DNA of 64,000 bases, taken from Arabidopsis thaliana. Lineage: Eukaryota; Streptophyta; Magnoliopsida; Brassicales; Brassicaceae. The translations under genes were made by a program, and so were the position numbers. The notes under the pieces were generated by a model, which searched no databases, was not told the DNA's origin, and saw only the letters and a list, made by a program, of their open reading frames with translations. This document shows positions 1-11,223 of this stretch, one piece after another. The stretch is taken from the NCBI RefSeq assembly GCF_000001735.4, contig NC_003070.9, positions 18,275,971-18,339,970 on the forward strand, given 5' to 3'. Within the stretch, counting starts at the first letter, position 1; each line of letters starts with the position of its first letter.

Positions 1-507
1 CTTCGAATCCCGGCATGTGGGAACATGTGATACATATTGTCAGCTTCTAATATCAAGATTGCCGTTGCGACAAAATACAACTCGATGTATATGAAGAAAG
101 AGACTAATAACCGACCTTTCTTCCCAAACGCTTTGTTCGCTAGATCAGGGTAACTACGAACCATAGGGTCGAGTTTGAGGCAACGTTGGAGAAGCAAACC
201 GGTGTACCAAGTTGTTACACCAATTAGAAAGAAAAACAGAATGCTAATCCATCCACTTGAGGAAAGTGCATAAGGAATAGCCAATATTCCAACACCTAAC
301 ACATATATACCATCAAAATAGCAATCTATTAGTTTTTCTTATAACAAAACTAATACTAAGGCTAATTACGAGTGATAATCGACTATAGTTATATATGAAA
401 CTATATGTATCTTAGAAAGTTATACCTGACAAAGAATTCAATGTGTTGAAACAAGCGTGAACAGAGGAAATGCTAACATCACCGTCGTTGCCGCCGGAAA
501 ATTCCAT
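1..507 (-). CDS. AVT1-type amino acid transporter, 5' part (cut by window edge)
   Basis: Two exons are visible on the minus strand: 426-507 (start codon 505-507, 27 codons plus one base) and 1-295, which continues past the window edge. Both junctions are canonical GT/AG. The joined peptide starts MEFSGGNDGDVSISSV and runs into LSGVGILAIPYALSSSGW, the first transmembrane segment typical of the plant AVT1/vesicular GABA-type (AAAP) transporters. Two more hydrophobic stretches follow. The family moves neutral amino acids across the tonoplast; the substrate of this member cannot be read from the sequence. The gene is divergent from CCS1, with 316 bases between the two start codons. I do not recognise the exact paralog. 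Confidence 0.85.
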
Positions 508-823
508 CTTAAATGTTTTGTTTTGTTAAATAAAAAAAAGACTAGAGTTTTTGAGGAACTTACTTACACATCATGACTTGTGTTGGTGTCAGTGAGAGTG
601 AGTGTATGTATATATGGACCAAGTAGATAAACCGGAAATTGGTTTTTGAACCGGTTTAAATGTGAAACCCGTTTGGATTTTTGTTTTGTTTTTTTATCTC
701 ATCTTCTTCTTCAGAAAAACACAAGATAACAGAATTGCCACCAAAGCTCCATTTTTATCCCCACACAGAAGAAGCTTGGGGAATGAGAAGATAAGAGCTC
801 TCAAAATTCCCCGAATTTCGAAT
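508..823. promoter_or_regulatory. Divergent promoter between transporter and CCS1
   Basis: This 316-base spacer separates two start codons on opposite strands, so it must hold both promoters and 5' leaders. It is AT-rich. Two AACCGG-type stretches lie near 630-658, and a run of short T-tracts precedes the CCS1 leader. No certain TATA box was identified. Confidence 0.5.
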
Positions 824-3234
824 ATGATTGTAACACTAAACCCTAAGATTCTCCATTTCTCCAAAATCCATCCTTTTTCTCGACCTTCTTCGTATCTCTG
901 TAGAACTCGAAATGTGTCTCTGATAACCAATTGCAAGCTTCAGAAGCCTCAAGATGGTAATCAGAGAAGTAGTAGTAACAGAAATCTCACGAAGACCATT
1001 TCACTTTCCGATTCAGCACCGCCGGTTACGGAGGAGACCGGCGATGGAATTGTTAAGGGAGGTGGTAATGGTGGAGGAGGAGGAGGAGACGGAAGAGGAG
1101 GATTAGGGTTTTTGAAGATTTTACCAAGAAAGGTTTTGTCAGTTTTGTCGAATTTGCCACTTGCTATTACAGAAATGTTCACCATTGCTGCTCTCATGGC
1201 TCTTGGTAAGTGTTAGGGTTTTTGTAGATTTGAATTGGTTTGTTGCATTAGAGTTGAGAAAATGATTAAAGTTTCATCTTTTTAGGGACTGTGATTGAAC
1301 AAGGTGAAACCCCTGATTTCTATTTCCAAAAGTATCCAGAGGATAATCCTGTACTAGGGTTCTTCACTTGGAGATGGATTTCCACACTTGGATTGGATCA
1401 TATGTACTCTGCTCCTATTTTTCTTGGGATGTTGGTTCTTTTAGCAGCTTCACTTATGGCCTGTACTTATACTACTCAGATACCTTTGGTTAAGGTTGCA
1501 AGAAGGTTTGTTTTAGTTCCTTTGTTCGTTTTGTAACTCCTTCTTTCTACTGAAGAGCACTAAGGGAACTTTGGCAAATTGCAGATGGAGTTTTATGAAG
1601 TCAGATGAGGCAATTAAAAAGCAGGAGTTTGCAGATACTCTTCCTAGAGCTTCCATTCAAGACTTGGGAATGATTTTGATGGGTGATGGATTTGAGGTTA
1701 GGATTAGTTTTCTACTTTTCAAGTTCTTTTATATGTGTCTGTGAGGTTTGTCTTGGTCTAGTGATAGTAATTTTTCAGTTTGTTTGTTCTGCAGGTGTTT
1801 ATGAAGGGTCCTTCATTGTATGCTTTTAAAGGTTTGGCTGGTCGATTTGCACCTATTGGAGTACATATAGCAATGCTTCTGATTATGGTGGGTGGAACTC
1901 TTAGTGCTACCGGGAGCTTTAGAGGCTCGGTCACAGTTCCTCAAGGACTAAATTTTGTCATGGGAGATGTCTTAGCACCAATTGGGTTTTTCTCAATTCC
2001 AACAGATGCTTTTAATACCGAAGTTCATGTTAATCGATTCACCATGGATTATTATGACAGTGGAGAAGTGAGTCTTTTGTTTTGCTTCCCTGTTCTCTCA
2101 TTTTGTCTTCATGATTGCAATGTCTTGTGATTAAATAGAGTTCTGTTTGATTTATCTTGTTTTGATTTGGTGTAGGTCTCACAGTTTCACTCTGATCTTT
2201 CACTACGTGACCTTAATGGGAAAGAGGTTTTGAGAAAAACAATTAGCGTTAATGATCCCTTGAGATATGGTGGGGTCACCGTATACCAGACAGATTGGAG
2301 TTTCTCAGCCTTGCAGGTGACAAAGGATGGTGAAGGACCATTCAACTTGGCTATGGCACCAATTAAGATCAATGGAGACAAGAAATTATATGGGACCTTC
2401 TTACCTGTTGGTGATACTAATGCTCCCAATGTCAAAGGAATGTAAGAACCCTCTTACCTTTGACGAACCTTTCTTTTTGATTAAGCCAAAGGAGCGTATA
2501 ACAGATGAAACAGTTTCTTAGATTCTTGGCATAGAGATACATTTTGGTGTCTTGTATTGGCCTTAACGTTGCTCCAGTTGAGTTTTTTTCAGATCTATGC
2601 TAGCTCGGGATCTACAATCCATTGTTGTGTACGATTTGGACGGAAAATTCGCTGGAATAAGGAGACCAAGCTCGAAGCTTCCCATTGAGATCAATGGTAT
2701 GAAGATTGTTATTGAAGATGCAATTGGAAGCACTGGCCTTGAGTTAAAGGTAAAAAGACTTTATAAAATGTCACAGGGCACAAAAAAAGGAAGAGTTATC
2801 CTAGTTTGTAATATTATATGACATCTTTGTTCTTGGCCTTGTTTCTCAGACTGACCCAGGAGTACCAGTGGTCTATGCTGGTTTTGGTGCTCTAATGCTC
2901 ACAACCTGTATCAGTTACTTATCTCATTCACAGGTAAAAGTAACTCTCAAAATCGATATCCGATCAAAAAGTCTTGTTTTATACCAATGTGTCCCATTGG
3001 CATTTTGCTCTACTAGATTTTTGTCTTTCATCATCTAACTCTTTTCTTTTTTTTGATATTCAATCTCTTATGTTCTGTATGAAGATATGGGCACTACAAA
3101 ACGGAACAGCATTGGTCGTAGGGGGAAAAACAAACAGAGCCAAGAACCAATTCCCTGATGACATGAATCGTTTGCTCGATCAAGTTCCGGAGTTAATCAA
3201 GAAGAATACTTCAGTTGTCTCTGAGCAATCTTGA
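824..3234 (+). CDS. CCS1: Cytochrome c biogenesis protein CCS1, chloroplast (ResB family)
   Basis: Eight exons: 824-1205, 1286-1505, 1585-1696, 1795-2067, 2176-2441, 2593-2749, 2850-2933, 3085-3234. All junctions are GT/AG and the phases join, giving 547 residues, the length I recall for Arabidopsis CCS1. The N-terminus (MIVTLNPKILHFSK, then Ser/Arg-rich) looks like a plastid transit peptide. A Gly-rich run (about residues 80-95) precedes the first hydrophobic segment. Further hydrophobic segments lie in exon 2, in exon 4 and in exon 7 near the C-terminus, flanking a large soluble domain as in ResB proteins. CCS1 works with CCDA and HCF164 in System II, presenting apocytochromes f and c6 for haem attachment on the thylakoid lumen side. 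An in-frame upstream reading frame from 662 lacks a good start, so I chose the ATG at 824. Confidence 0.95.
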
Positions 3235-3629
3235 TTAGCTCTTCGACTCTGATACATTTCAAACCAATATAGTTGTACAGAATTATGGAACAGGTATAGT
3301 TTTGGAGAACACATACACACTCTACATGTTGCTAATCATATGGGAAGAGAGAGTCAGAGAGGAGCTATAAAAACTGAAACTTCAAATTGATTTGTATGGA
3401 AGTTTTGTTTGAAGAGTCTTAGCTTCCTTGTTTGTCAAGTTATTTGATCTGTATCTGTAACTTCAGTTTCCTATGTTTTTAGTCGTAGTTCAAAATTTAG
3501 AAGAAAAAATAATAATAATTTGCCGACAAAATTAATAAAATAATGCCAAACCGACGACAAAATCAAGATTCTTGTCTGTTGTCCCAAATTGCTCATCAAA
3601 TTCAAGATCCTGTAAAATCAGTAGCAACC
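3235..3629. other. Spacer: CCS1 3' end and dioxygenase promoter
   Basis: About 395 bases between two genes on the same strand. It should hold the CCS1 3' untranslated region (T-rich, to about 3480) and the short promoter and leader of the dioxygenase gene. An in-frame ATG at 3543 precedes the chosen start at 3630, but the extra 29 residues do not resemble the family. No repeat or RNA gene seen. Confidence 0.5.
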
Positions 3630-4903
3630 ATGGAGAAGCCAAAGTTCAAGACTGTCCAAGAGGTGGTTGCAGCCGGTCAAGGACTACCGGAGAGATATCT
3701 CCATGCACCAACCGGCGAAGGCGAAAGTCAACCACTTAACGGTGCGGTGCCGGAGATGGATATTCCGGCCATCGATCTCAGTCTTCTCTTCTCTTCCTCT
3801 GTAGACGGTCAAGAAGAGATGAAGAAACTTCACTCAGCACTCTCTACATGGGGCGTTGTTCAGGTTTGACTATCTTGGTTAGTGATGATCAGATTCATGA
3901 TTTAAACTCTGTACAAGTTCTTATTGAAGTAAGCAGGTGATGAATCATGGAATTACTGAAGCTTTTCTTGACAAGATTTACAAGCTAACCAAGCAGTTCT
4001 TTGCGCTTCCGACCGAAGAGAAACACAAGTGTGCTAGAGAGACAGGTAATATCCAAGGATATGGTAACGATATGATTCTGTCTGATAATCAAGTTCTTGA
4101 TTGGATCGACCGTTTGTTTCTCACTACTTACCCTGAAGATAAGCGTCAACTTAAATTCTGGCCTCAAGTCCCTGTCGGATTCAGGTAAGAAAGTGACACC
4201 ACATTGGTTCATTATTGACTGTGGTGGTGATTTTGACTATAGTTTTTTTATTCAGCGAGACGTTAGATGAATACACAATGAAGCAACGGGTATTGATTGA
4301 GAAATTCTTTAAGGCTATGGCTAGATCATTGGAATTGGAAGAGAATTGTTTTCTAGAAATGTATGGAGAAAATGCTGTAATGAATTCAAGATTCAACTTC
4401 TTTCCTCCATGTCCAAGGCCAGACAAGGTTATTGGGATTAAACCGCATGCTGATGGTTCAGCTATCACTCTTCTCTTACCCGACAAAGATGTCGAAGGGC
4501 TTCAGTTTCTTAAAGATGGGAAGTGGTATAAAGCTCCAATAGTTCCTGATACAATTCTTATCACTTTAGGTGATCAAATGGAGGTACATCAATCCTGTAG
4601 AGATATATGCATATGATTTTCAAAGATTGATTGGTGTAGGTTTGACATAATCTCTTGTGTGTTTAGATAATGAGTAATGGGATATATAAGAGCCCGGTTC
4701 ATCGAGTGGTGACCAACAGAGAGAAGGAAAGGATATCTGTGGCAACGTTTTGTGTACCGGGTCTAGACAAAGAGATTCACCCTGCAGATGGGCTTGTGAC
4801 TGAGGCAAGACCAAGATTGTATAAAACAGTTACCAAGTATGTGGATCTCCACTACAAGTACTATCAACAGGGTCGAAGAACTATTGAAGCTGCATTAATC
4901 TGA
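3630..4903 (+). CDS. 2-oxoglutarate/Fe(II)-dependent dioxygenase (SRG1-like)
   Basis: Four exons: 3630-3863, 3937-4184, 4256-4583, 4667-4903, giving 348 residues. An N-terminal DIOX_N region (about residues 45-150) is followed by the jelly-roll core. The iron triad is visible as H225-x-D227 in KPHADGS and H282 in SPVHRV. R292-x-S294 in ERISVATF binds 2-oxoglutarate. All catalytic residues are present, so the enzyme should be active. The sequence fits the SRG1/DOXC branch of plant specialised-metabolism oxygenases; the substrate cannot be told from sequence. I chose the ATG at 3630 (accATGGAG context) over an in-frame one at 3543. This is the locus I associate with At1g49390. Confidence 0.93.
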
Positions 4904-4971
4904 TTATACTTCTTTAAGTCTCCTTCTTCAAGTCTCATTTTTTTTTCCAAAGAAAACTGGCCAATCTTTTC

Positions 4972-5063
4972 AAGTAACATTTCAACAATAAAGAGTCTCT
5001 AAACCCTTAAGTAACCTTTCAACAATAAAGAGAGTCTAAACTCTAAACCCTTAAGTAACATTT
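4972..5063. repeat. Short tandem repeat after the dioxygenase gene
   Basis: A unit beginning AAGTAACATTTCAACAATAA and ending in CTAAACCCTT occurs at 4972-5007. It recurs with small changes at 5009-5052, and a third partial start lies at 5053-5063. The array lies within the probable 3' untranslated region of the dioxygenase gene. Confidence 0.7.
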
Positions 5064-5130
5064 CCAGTATCAATTGCTATTTGAGACCCCTTAAACCCAA
5101 AACTTAAATATATTTCATATTCAATTCCGC

Positions 5131-5760
5131 TTGACTCCTAAACTAACTCGTGGGACGATTTGCTTTTTTGAAAGTAGAGATTTTCAAATTTTAATGATTA
5201 TGTATTATATATAAAATTTTGCAAATTGTATCAATTTATAAGACATTTATATTTTAAAGTTTATAATTGTTATTAAGTTATTGTTATACCAATAGACAAT
5301 TTTTGTTTTGTACCCTTATCTAAATTAGTATGATTCGATATGTCTAATATTGGTGGTGTGAAAAATAATAAAATGAGTAGTATTTAATCCGTATTGAAGC
5401 CGTGACTTAATGATATTTAATTTTTTTTATTTATATTGATTCAAAAGTTCCGCCATATAACCCCGCTCGGCAATATAATATATCTCGTGTTATTTGTTTA
5501 TATATTCGAATGTTCATAATATTATAAACTGTTTATTGATTTTAAATATATCAATGATAATATTTTTACAAAATAAAAGTTAAAAATTTTAAATTTAATA
5601 TTTCCGGTAAAATTAAACAGTTTAACTAGAAACCAAAATTATAATATCTATGAATCATTGCCTAAACATTTTAGCCGATATGGTACGTTAATCACAAACT
5701 TTTTATTAATTAGGTAATATATGTCCCTTTTTAATGCACAAAAATTATAAGATTTTTCTT
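5131..5760 (-). mobile_element. Degenerate Helitron-like copy
   Basis: This AT-rich stretch lines up, with many changes, to 24301-24640. The shared order is a GGGACRATTT block near the end, then TTATTAAGT, then ATGAATCATTG, then TTAGxCGAT, then GGTAATATATGT. The partner copy ends in a Helitron-type hairpin plus CTAG; here that terminus is worn away. No transposase remains, so this is a non-autonomous remnant. The bounds are approximate. Confidence 0.55.
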
Positions 5761-6985
5761 AACTTTATGAATTATATGATGATTCAAAATAGTAAAAAAA
5801 AAATCAAACAAAGCTGATAAAAAAATCTTAATTTTAAATCTTAACCAAATCTTCTAAATATGGATTTTGTACAAAAAACGCTTAAAGTTATATTTTTTTG
5901 CAAATTTACTTTCCACCTCAAAAAATGCAGAATAATCATGTGAAATCAAAAATATTACGCAATATAGCATTTCTAATATATTGTAAGCGTTTTCACGATC
6001 ACATACATTTGATTTTTAAAATTTTAAAGCTATAGAGAAATTCCTCTTCTCGAGGCTTTCGATTTGATATATTATTTATCAAAATTTAAAAAATTAACAA
6101 TAGTGAAAAAGGCATTTCACTATTACTTATTAGGACTACATGGAGTAATAATGATTAATTGTTTAAAAATAAAAGCAAAACCGTTGTTGTCGGTGGAATG
6201 GATTTTGGGATGAAAGGTTATAAAGGTTACTGCAATTGTCATGTGGAGCTATGTGACTTCTACTCTATCAAAGGCATGTTAATGATAGCTTGTAAAACAG
6301 AGAAAATGACGAAAATAGCGGTTACCGCAATTGTCATGTGGAGCTATGTGACTTCTACTCGATTAATATGGACTATTGTTGAGTAATGTATGTTTTGTTA
6401 CTAAAGCTACGGTAAAGAGATTCAAGAAACTAAGCAGAAGAATCGGAAGTTAATTACAATCTAAAGGAGTAGTGAATTAAGTGCTTTTTGCTTTTGCTTA
6501 AATCCTGGAGAATCTAGAGTGAATAGGTTTATAAAAGTGTTGTCCTATAGCATGTAAGAAAAATGACTTGTAGGTGTCATAGAGCTATGTTATGCTTTTG
6601 TGTTGTGTTTTTGTTATAAACGTGGATAAGAGAAATGAGTGATGTATGTTTTTATGCTCTACTAATGAATAATGTTAAGAAAAGAATTCTCTCTTTCAAT
6701 TCTAGGTTATAGAAATAACAAAACTCAAAATCACAACAACTATAAATACAAAGAAGATACAAAACAAAAAAGATTCGTATTATTTTTAATGTTATTTAGT
6801 TTAGTTTTACTGTAATATTGTTTTTACCGCCCGTTTAATGTTTTTTTGCACACTGCTTTTATTTTAATTGATGGTTTACGGGGTTGAATATAAGTTTGTG
6901 AAGGTCTTATAAGCGAGGGCTAAAAAAATAAAAGAAAATAAAAAAATAAAAAAATAAGCGAGCGCGTTAAGTAACAATTAGTTAA
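5761..6985. other. AT-rich spacer with a 41-base direct repeat
   Basis: No gene is recognisable. Two 41-base copies differing at one position lie at 6225-6265 and 6320-6360, starting GGTTACTGCAATTGTCATGT and GGTTACCGCAATTGTCATGT. The short open frame across them is a by-product of the duplication. The rest is simple AT-rich sequence with A- and T-runs. Confidence 0.5.
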
Positions 6986-6987
6986 GT

Positions 6988-7041
6988 TGGGCTTTGTGTG
7001 AGATTCTTAAAAAGCCCATCTTTACAAAACATGAAACCCTA
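6988..7041 (+). promoter_or_regulatory. Site II elements and telo-box of EMB1129
   Basis: TGGGCT at 6988-6993 and its reverse form AGCCCA at 7013-7018 are followed by the telo-box AAACCCTA at 7034-7041, about 145 bases before the start codon. In plants, site II (TGGGCY) plus telo-box is a known arrangement in genes for ribosomal and mitochondrial proteins, where TCP-class factors act. Confidence 0.7.
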
Positions 7042-7185
7042 GAACGAAACATTTCACTCTTCTTCTCTTCCACCATCTCAGATTCCCCGGCGAAGATTTT
7101 GTTCACAGTTTCCGGTGATCTTCTCCTGTCCGCCCAAATTTCAGTATATCTTTGAAGTAAAACTTTGTTAATCAGCAAAAAAAAT

Positions 7186-7673
7186 ATGAAGCCAGTGATA
7201 GGCACAGTGGTATCGAACAAGATGCAAAAATCTGTAGTGGTCGCCGTCGATAGACTCTTCCACAACAAAATCTACAATCGCTACGTCAAACGAACTTCCA
7301 AATTCATGGCTCACGACGACAAAGACGCCTGCAACATCGGCGATCGAGTAAATTCTCTCGCATTTCCTTCTTCCCTTTCACTCTAATTTCGTTTGATTCC
7401 GTCTTTTAAATCTGAGCCACTTGAATTAGGCTTTGTGATTGAACCTCTGAGGCTAAGAAATTTGAAAATCTGGTTGATGTGTAGGTGAAGTTAGATCCAT
7501 CAAGGCCTTTGAGCAAGAATAAGCATTGGATTGTTGCAGAAATCATCAAAAAAGCTCGAATTTATTCTCCTAAAGCTGCTGCTGCTGCTGTTTCTGCTTC
7601 TGCTTCTGCTTCCTCAGCCTCCACTACTGACTCTTCTGCTCAGTCTCAGATTCCTCCATCATCTACTTCTTAA
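7186..7673 (+). CDS. EMB1129: Ribosomal protein S17, organellar, bacterial type
   Basis: Two exons, 7186-7347 and 7485-7673, give 116 residues. The core [20 protein letters not shown] followed by [13 protein letters not shown] and [20 protein letters not shown] is the OB-fold of bacterial uS17, which binds 16S-type rRNA. There is no obvious long transit peptide, as in some mitochondrial ribosomal proteins. The C-terminal 30 residues are an Ala/Ser low-complexity tail not found in bacteria. I recall this locus as EMBRYO DEFECTIVE 1129 (At1g49400). The upstream site II and telo-box motifs fit ribosomal-protein regulation. Confidence 0.93.
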
Positions 7674-8364
7674 GGTGATTGATTACTTTAGTCCTTTACG
7701 TACATAGATATCTAGTTTCAGCTGATTTTTGGAACTTGATGAGAATTATCCTATTTTATGGATTTTAGTGAGTCTTAAAGTATTGATGTGTGACATTATG
7801 CATATTGTTATTAGATACTTGAACGTTATGGAATCGATAGACTTATCGTCCTTTTTCTTCTTACTGCAGTTGTTTTAAGAGAAACGTTGCATAGCGAAGC
7901 GAGAAAGTTGCTAGGAGTTGTTACTATGAGCATATTGCATCGAAGCTTTTGGATCATGTCTGTGATATTTGATTTCCTGAGATGATAATGAGTTATATGA
8001 TGGTACTAGATTATCTGGTGAAAGTAGATGAATAACACATGTTAAGATACTCTGTCTTCTTATGTTATTTTGGCAAATCATCAGTGCATTGCCTTTTAAG
8101 CAGAAGTGTGAGATAGTGATGAGTTGTTATTACATTCGTTATTTTGGGTATGGAACAATGAGTGAAAATGTATCTTTGGCTCTACAAGTTGTGACACCAG
8201 TATGACAAACTAAAGATCAGTACCAACACCAACATCAGTGCCTTGGTCTTTAACGCCTGAAATTATGAATCTTTTCTTTAGTTAGTTAGATATCTATAAA
8301 GTTACAAGGTTTTGAGTTTTTGGAGATAATTTTTTGTTTGCTACCTATCTATTTATGTTTTGTT
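7674..8364. other. Spacer holding two 3' ends
   Basis: This region lies between the convergent S17 and CASP-like genes. It should contain the S17 3' untranslated region and the end of the CASP-like transcript. A TTACTGCAG acceptor-like site near 7860-7869 could mean a spliced 3' leader. No other gene seen. Confidence 0.4.
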
Positions 8365-8977
8365 TTAGATCAGAGAAGGAAGTAACCAGAGATTGAAGAG
8401 AGAAGAAGAGAGAGACAAGAACCAAGTCAAGAAAGCTAATGTTGCTGCAAACTGATATCTGTTGCATATTGTTGGAGGGCAGGAGGATTCGTTTGATCGC
8501 AGAATATCAACAACACTAGCTGCCGATGACGCTGAAGCCAACGCTAGAACAGACACCACCTGCGAAACCAAAAATTGGTGAATTCGGGTCAAAAACTCTG
8601 TTCTTTTTTCTCAGTAAGCATTAGATATATAATAGCGTTACCCAATCACCAATAGAGATAGCGAGAAGGATCCGTGGCTTTTGAAATGGTTGCTGGAGAA
8701 TAACACAATAGATATCTACCATTGCTAACGTCAGATTCCATGGTATAGCTAAAGACATGATCGTCACCAAGTAGCTGCAGAGTTGTCACTAAGATTATAT
8801 TAGGGTTGATAATAGAATATAGAATATGGAATTAGGAGTTATTTACCAGAAAGCAGTGAATTGGTAGAAGCGAACACCGATGGTCATGAAGAGAAGAGAG
8901 CCAAATGCTAATACCATCTGCCCTAACCTTAAGGAAAGGCTTGCAGTTGTGCCTACAGAGCCAGGAACCTCCACCAT
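8365..8977 (-). CDS. CASP-like protein, group 5 (four-helix membrane protein)
   Basis: Minus-strand exons 8847-8977, 8642-8774 and 8365-8559 give 152 residues (phases 2, 0). The start MVEVPGSVGTTASLSLRLGQ is typical of CASPL5 proteins. Four hydrophobic segments follow: SLLFMTIGVRFYQFTAFC; YLVTIMSLAIPWNLTLAMVD; WVVSVLALASASSAASVVDI; and AATLAFLTWFLSLSSSLFNL. The family (MARVEL-related) marks plasma-membrane domains, and Casparian-strip CASPs recruit lignin-forming enzymes. Group 5 members have no settled role. I recall the locus as At1g49405, named CASPL5C3, but the group letter is uncertain. In-frame codons upstream of 8977 are not conserved, so the ATG at 8975-8977 was chosen. Confidence 0.88.
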
Positions 8978-9920
8978 CCCCAGCTTTGCTTGTGTGGCAC
9001 GTAGGTTAGCTGTTGAATCTAAAACTCGATAAAGATGGAAACTTTTGACATGGATCTGCAAAATCTTGTGTAGTTTTCGATTAAATCATAGGGGTTTTCG
9101 TTATCTGGTAAGGACAAAACGATCACGATCATGATCATGACGAAGAAGAAGAAGAGAATTAAGAGAGGAATAAAAGAAAGACAAGTTGAGAGTGTTTCTG
9201 GTTCGCACGTTGTTTGTGAGTGTTACGAATGGTGGAAAAGAGAAGACTGTTCATGTCGAAAGAGTTGTGGTCTGTATTCATCAGACAAAGCAGAGCAATT
9301 GTCGGAGAAAACTGTTTTGCAAAACACTTTTATTCCTTTCTTCTTCAATTCCCGATCTCTCCCCCTTTATATTTATTTTATTTTATTTCAATGCATCTAG
9401 CTTCCTCCTGTACGAAAAGTCGATTGCTCTTTAGAAAATCACAAGACAACACTTTAGAAATGTCCAAAACTTACTCGTTTCATTAAAAAGTGTTTTAATT
9501 AAAACGCTCCACAAAAGACAAAACTAGTTCTGAGAAGAAAATTTTGCAAATTCAAAAGAATAATGGGCAGAATCTGATCTGCAAATCGGTAGTGAATAGC
9601 CGAAGGTAATTTGCTGGAAATTGGAGAACGTTGGTGAGAAGAACATAAACCAAAAACAAATCCCAAAAGTACACCACTATATAACTAAATGTCTCATGAT
9701 TTCGTAATCTCAGGTCTTAAGAGTAAGAAGGTTGCAAAAACAAACAAGATATCTTCCATTGCTTCATAATGCATCTATCTCACCGCTTCAACGCTGCACG
9801 AGATAAAAGACAATAGGCGGCTTAGCAAACTCAAGACATTGACGATCTCAATATGGCTGAGAACAGGGGAACCCATAGCATCGAGGTCACACACATTATA
9901 TATAATACTTGGATTAATCG
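8978..9920. other. Upstream region of the CASP-like gene
   Basis: This should hold the promoter and 5' leader of the CASP-like gene (minus strand). The several overlapping open frames on the plus strand around 9131-9486 have no recognisable motif. Nothing else identified. Confidence 0.4.
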
Positions 9921-10567
9921 ACAAAACACATTCTAAGTACACACAATCTTAATCTAAGATGTTCAGAAAAATTTTGAAGGTTTCTTCAAGAAGACTCTCT
10001 CTCTCATGACACACAAGAGGAGCAAACAAGCAAAGAAGCTTTCGCCTAAGCATAGTGAATACTTAACAATCCCTAAATCTCCATGGGATACATGAGTATC
10101 TAAGATAACTTCATACACAGATATATTCACATATCAATAAGTGAGCCTAAAGACATAAGCTGAAACATATCATGCTTTAATGATTGTGAACACATTCTCA
10201 TGAACAAGCCTTAAAACTTACTTAAGAACAGACCAGAGAGATCTTAGTATGGCAGAGCAATGAGAAATCTATGTGTAAATAAATCACACACATTATTAAA
10301 TTGGCTTGAAATTTTTTTAACAAACCTTTCAAAAACACATTCAAAACAACACACAATCTTGATCTAACATGATCATAATACTGAAGATTAACACCAAACC
10401 AGCTTTTACTAAGCATATTCAAATCAATACTCAACAATCCCTAAATCTACACATTGGGTATATATAATGCTTCTTCATACACAGATATATATATTTCATA
10501 TCAATAAGTGAGTCATAAAGGCATAAGCTGAAGCATATCAATGACAAGAATACTCTAATGAACAAGA
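9921..10567. repeat. Diverged direct duplication downstream of TOM6
   Basis: Two copies of a roughly 240-290-base segment lie at 9921-10208 and 10331-10567. Shared blocks in order are AAAACACATTC, ACACAATCTT, CAATCCCTAAATCT, TTCATACACAGATATAT, CATATCAATAAGTGAG, CATAAGCTGAA and ATGAACAAG. Indels shift the spacing between copies from about 410 to 360 bases. It lies on the 3' side of TOM6 and may be transcribed with it. Confidence 0.7.
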
Positions 10568-10767
10568 GTACCAAATTTCCAGTTTCTATACTTTTGATCA
10601 AACTCAAGCAAGTACCATAACTCGATCCTAAGAGTATTAAGGATCAAACAGAACTAATTCAAACGAATTTGAAATCGTTATGACTTGATCTATCAAAGCT
10701 AAATCATGACAAAGGAAGACAAAATTGATAGAATTCAATAATCAGACCTGAAAATTGAAAGAGTCAT

Positions 10768-10932
10768 TTAGAAATCGATCTTGAGCTCATCTTTGGAATC
10801 GGAGAAATAGGAGAGGACGTAGGGAGCAGCACGGATAATGACAACCCAGCTGCCAAAAAGAGCGACATGAGTGCGTAGCTGCTTCAGAGCCTCGGCTTTG
10901 TCTGGCTTTCGCATGAACATTCCTGGGAACAT
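10768..10932 (-). CDS. TOM6: TOM6, small subunit of the mitochondrial outer-membrane translocase
   Basis: A single 54-residue open frame, MFPGMFMRKPDKAEALKQ through a hydrophobic segment (VALFGSWVVIIRAAPYVLSY) to DELKIDF. Length and sequence match what I know of Arabidopsis TOM6 (At1g49410). TOM6 is a tail-anchored helper that stabilises the TOM40 import pore. An in-frame extension upstream to 11028 is open, but its sequence is basic leader-like and not part of the family. The ATG at 10930-10932 is therefore the start. Confidence 0.93.
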   Translation of the reverse strand: MFPGMFMRKPDKAEALKQLRTHVALFGSWVVIIRAAPYVLSYFSDSKDELKIDF

Positions 10933-10988
10933 GGCTGCGATCTTCTTCTTCCTCTCTGATGTGTGAATGTGATTCTTTAAAGATTCTA

Positions 10989-11072
10989 AAACCCTAACCC
11001 TCGATTGATTTGCCGTCTCGTTTTTCACAATATAAGTGTTTTTAGATGTGGGCCGAGTTTTTAATATGGGCC
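10989..11072 (-). promoter_or_regulatory. Telo-box and two site II elements of TOM6
   Basis: A telo-box (plus-strand reading AAACCCTA, 10989-10996) lies in the 5' leader. Two TGGGCC motifs lie at 11049-11054 and 11067-11072, about 120-140 bases before the start. This is the same promoter arrangement as at EMB1129, 3.9 kb away. Confidence 0.65.
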
Positions 11073-11223
11073 GTTAACGAAGCCTTTAATATGAATTGGT
11101 GATACACGAAGCCTTTTGTCGGCCGAGTAAATACGGAGATGCTTAGCCGAGCAAAGGAAAGACATTTAATTGCTAATTAAAAACAAAAAATGGAATGAGA
11201 CATAATTAGAGAAAATGTATACA

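Noticed and set aside
662-823. Longer N-terminus for CCS1
   Set aside because: The in-frame extension has no good initiator, and the protein from 824 already has the expected 547 residues and a transit peptide.
9131-9486. Three overlapping plus-strand open frames
   Set aside because: They lie in the promoter or leader of the CASP-like gene, in three frames, without any conserved motif or splice partners.
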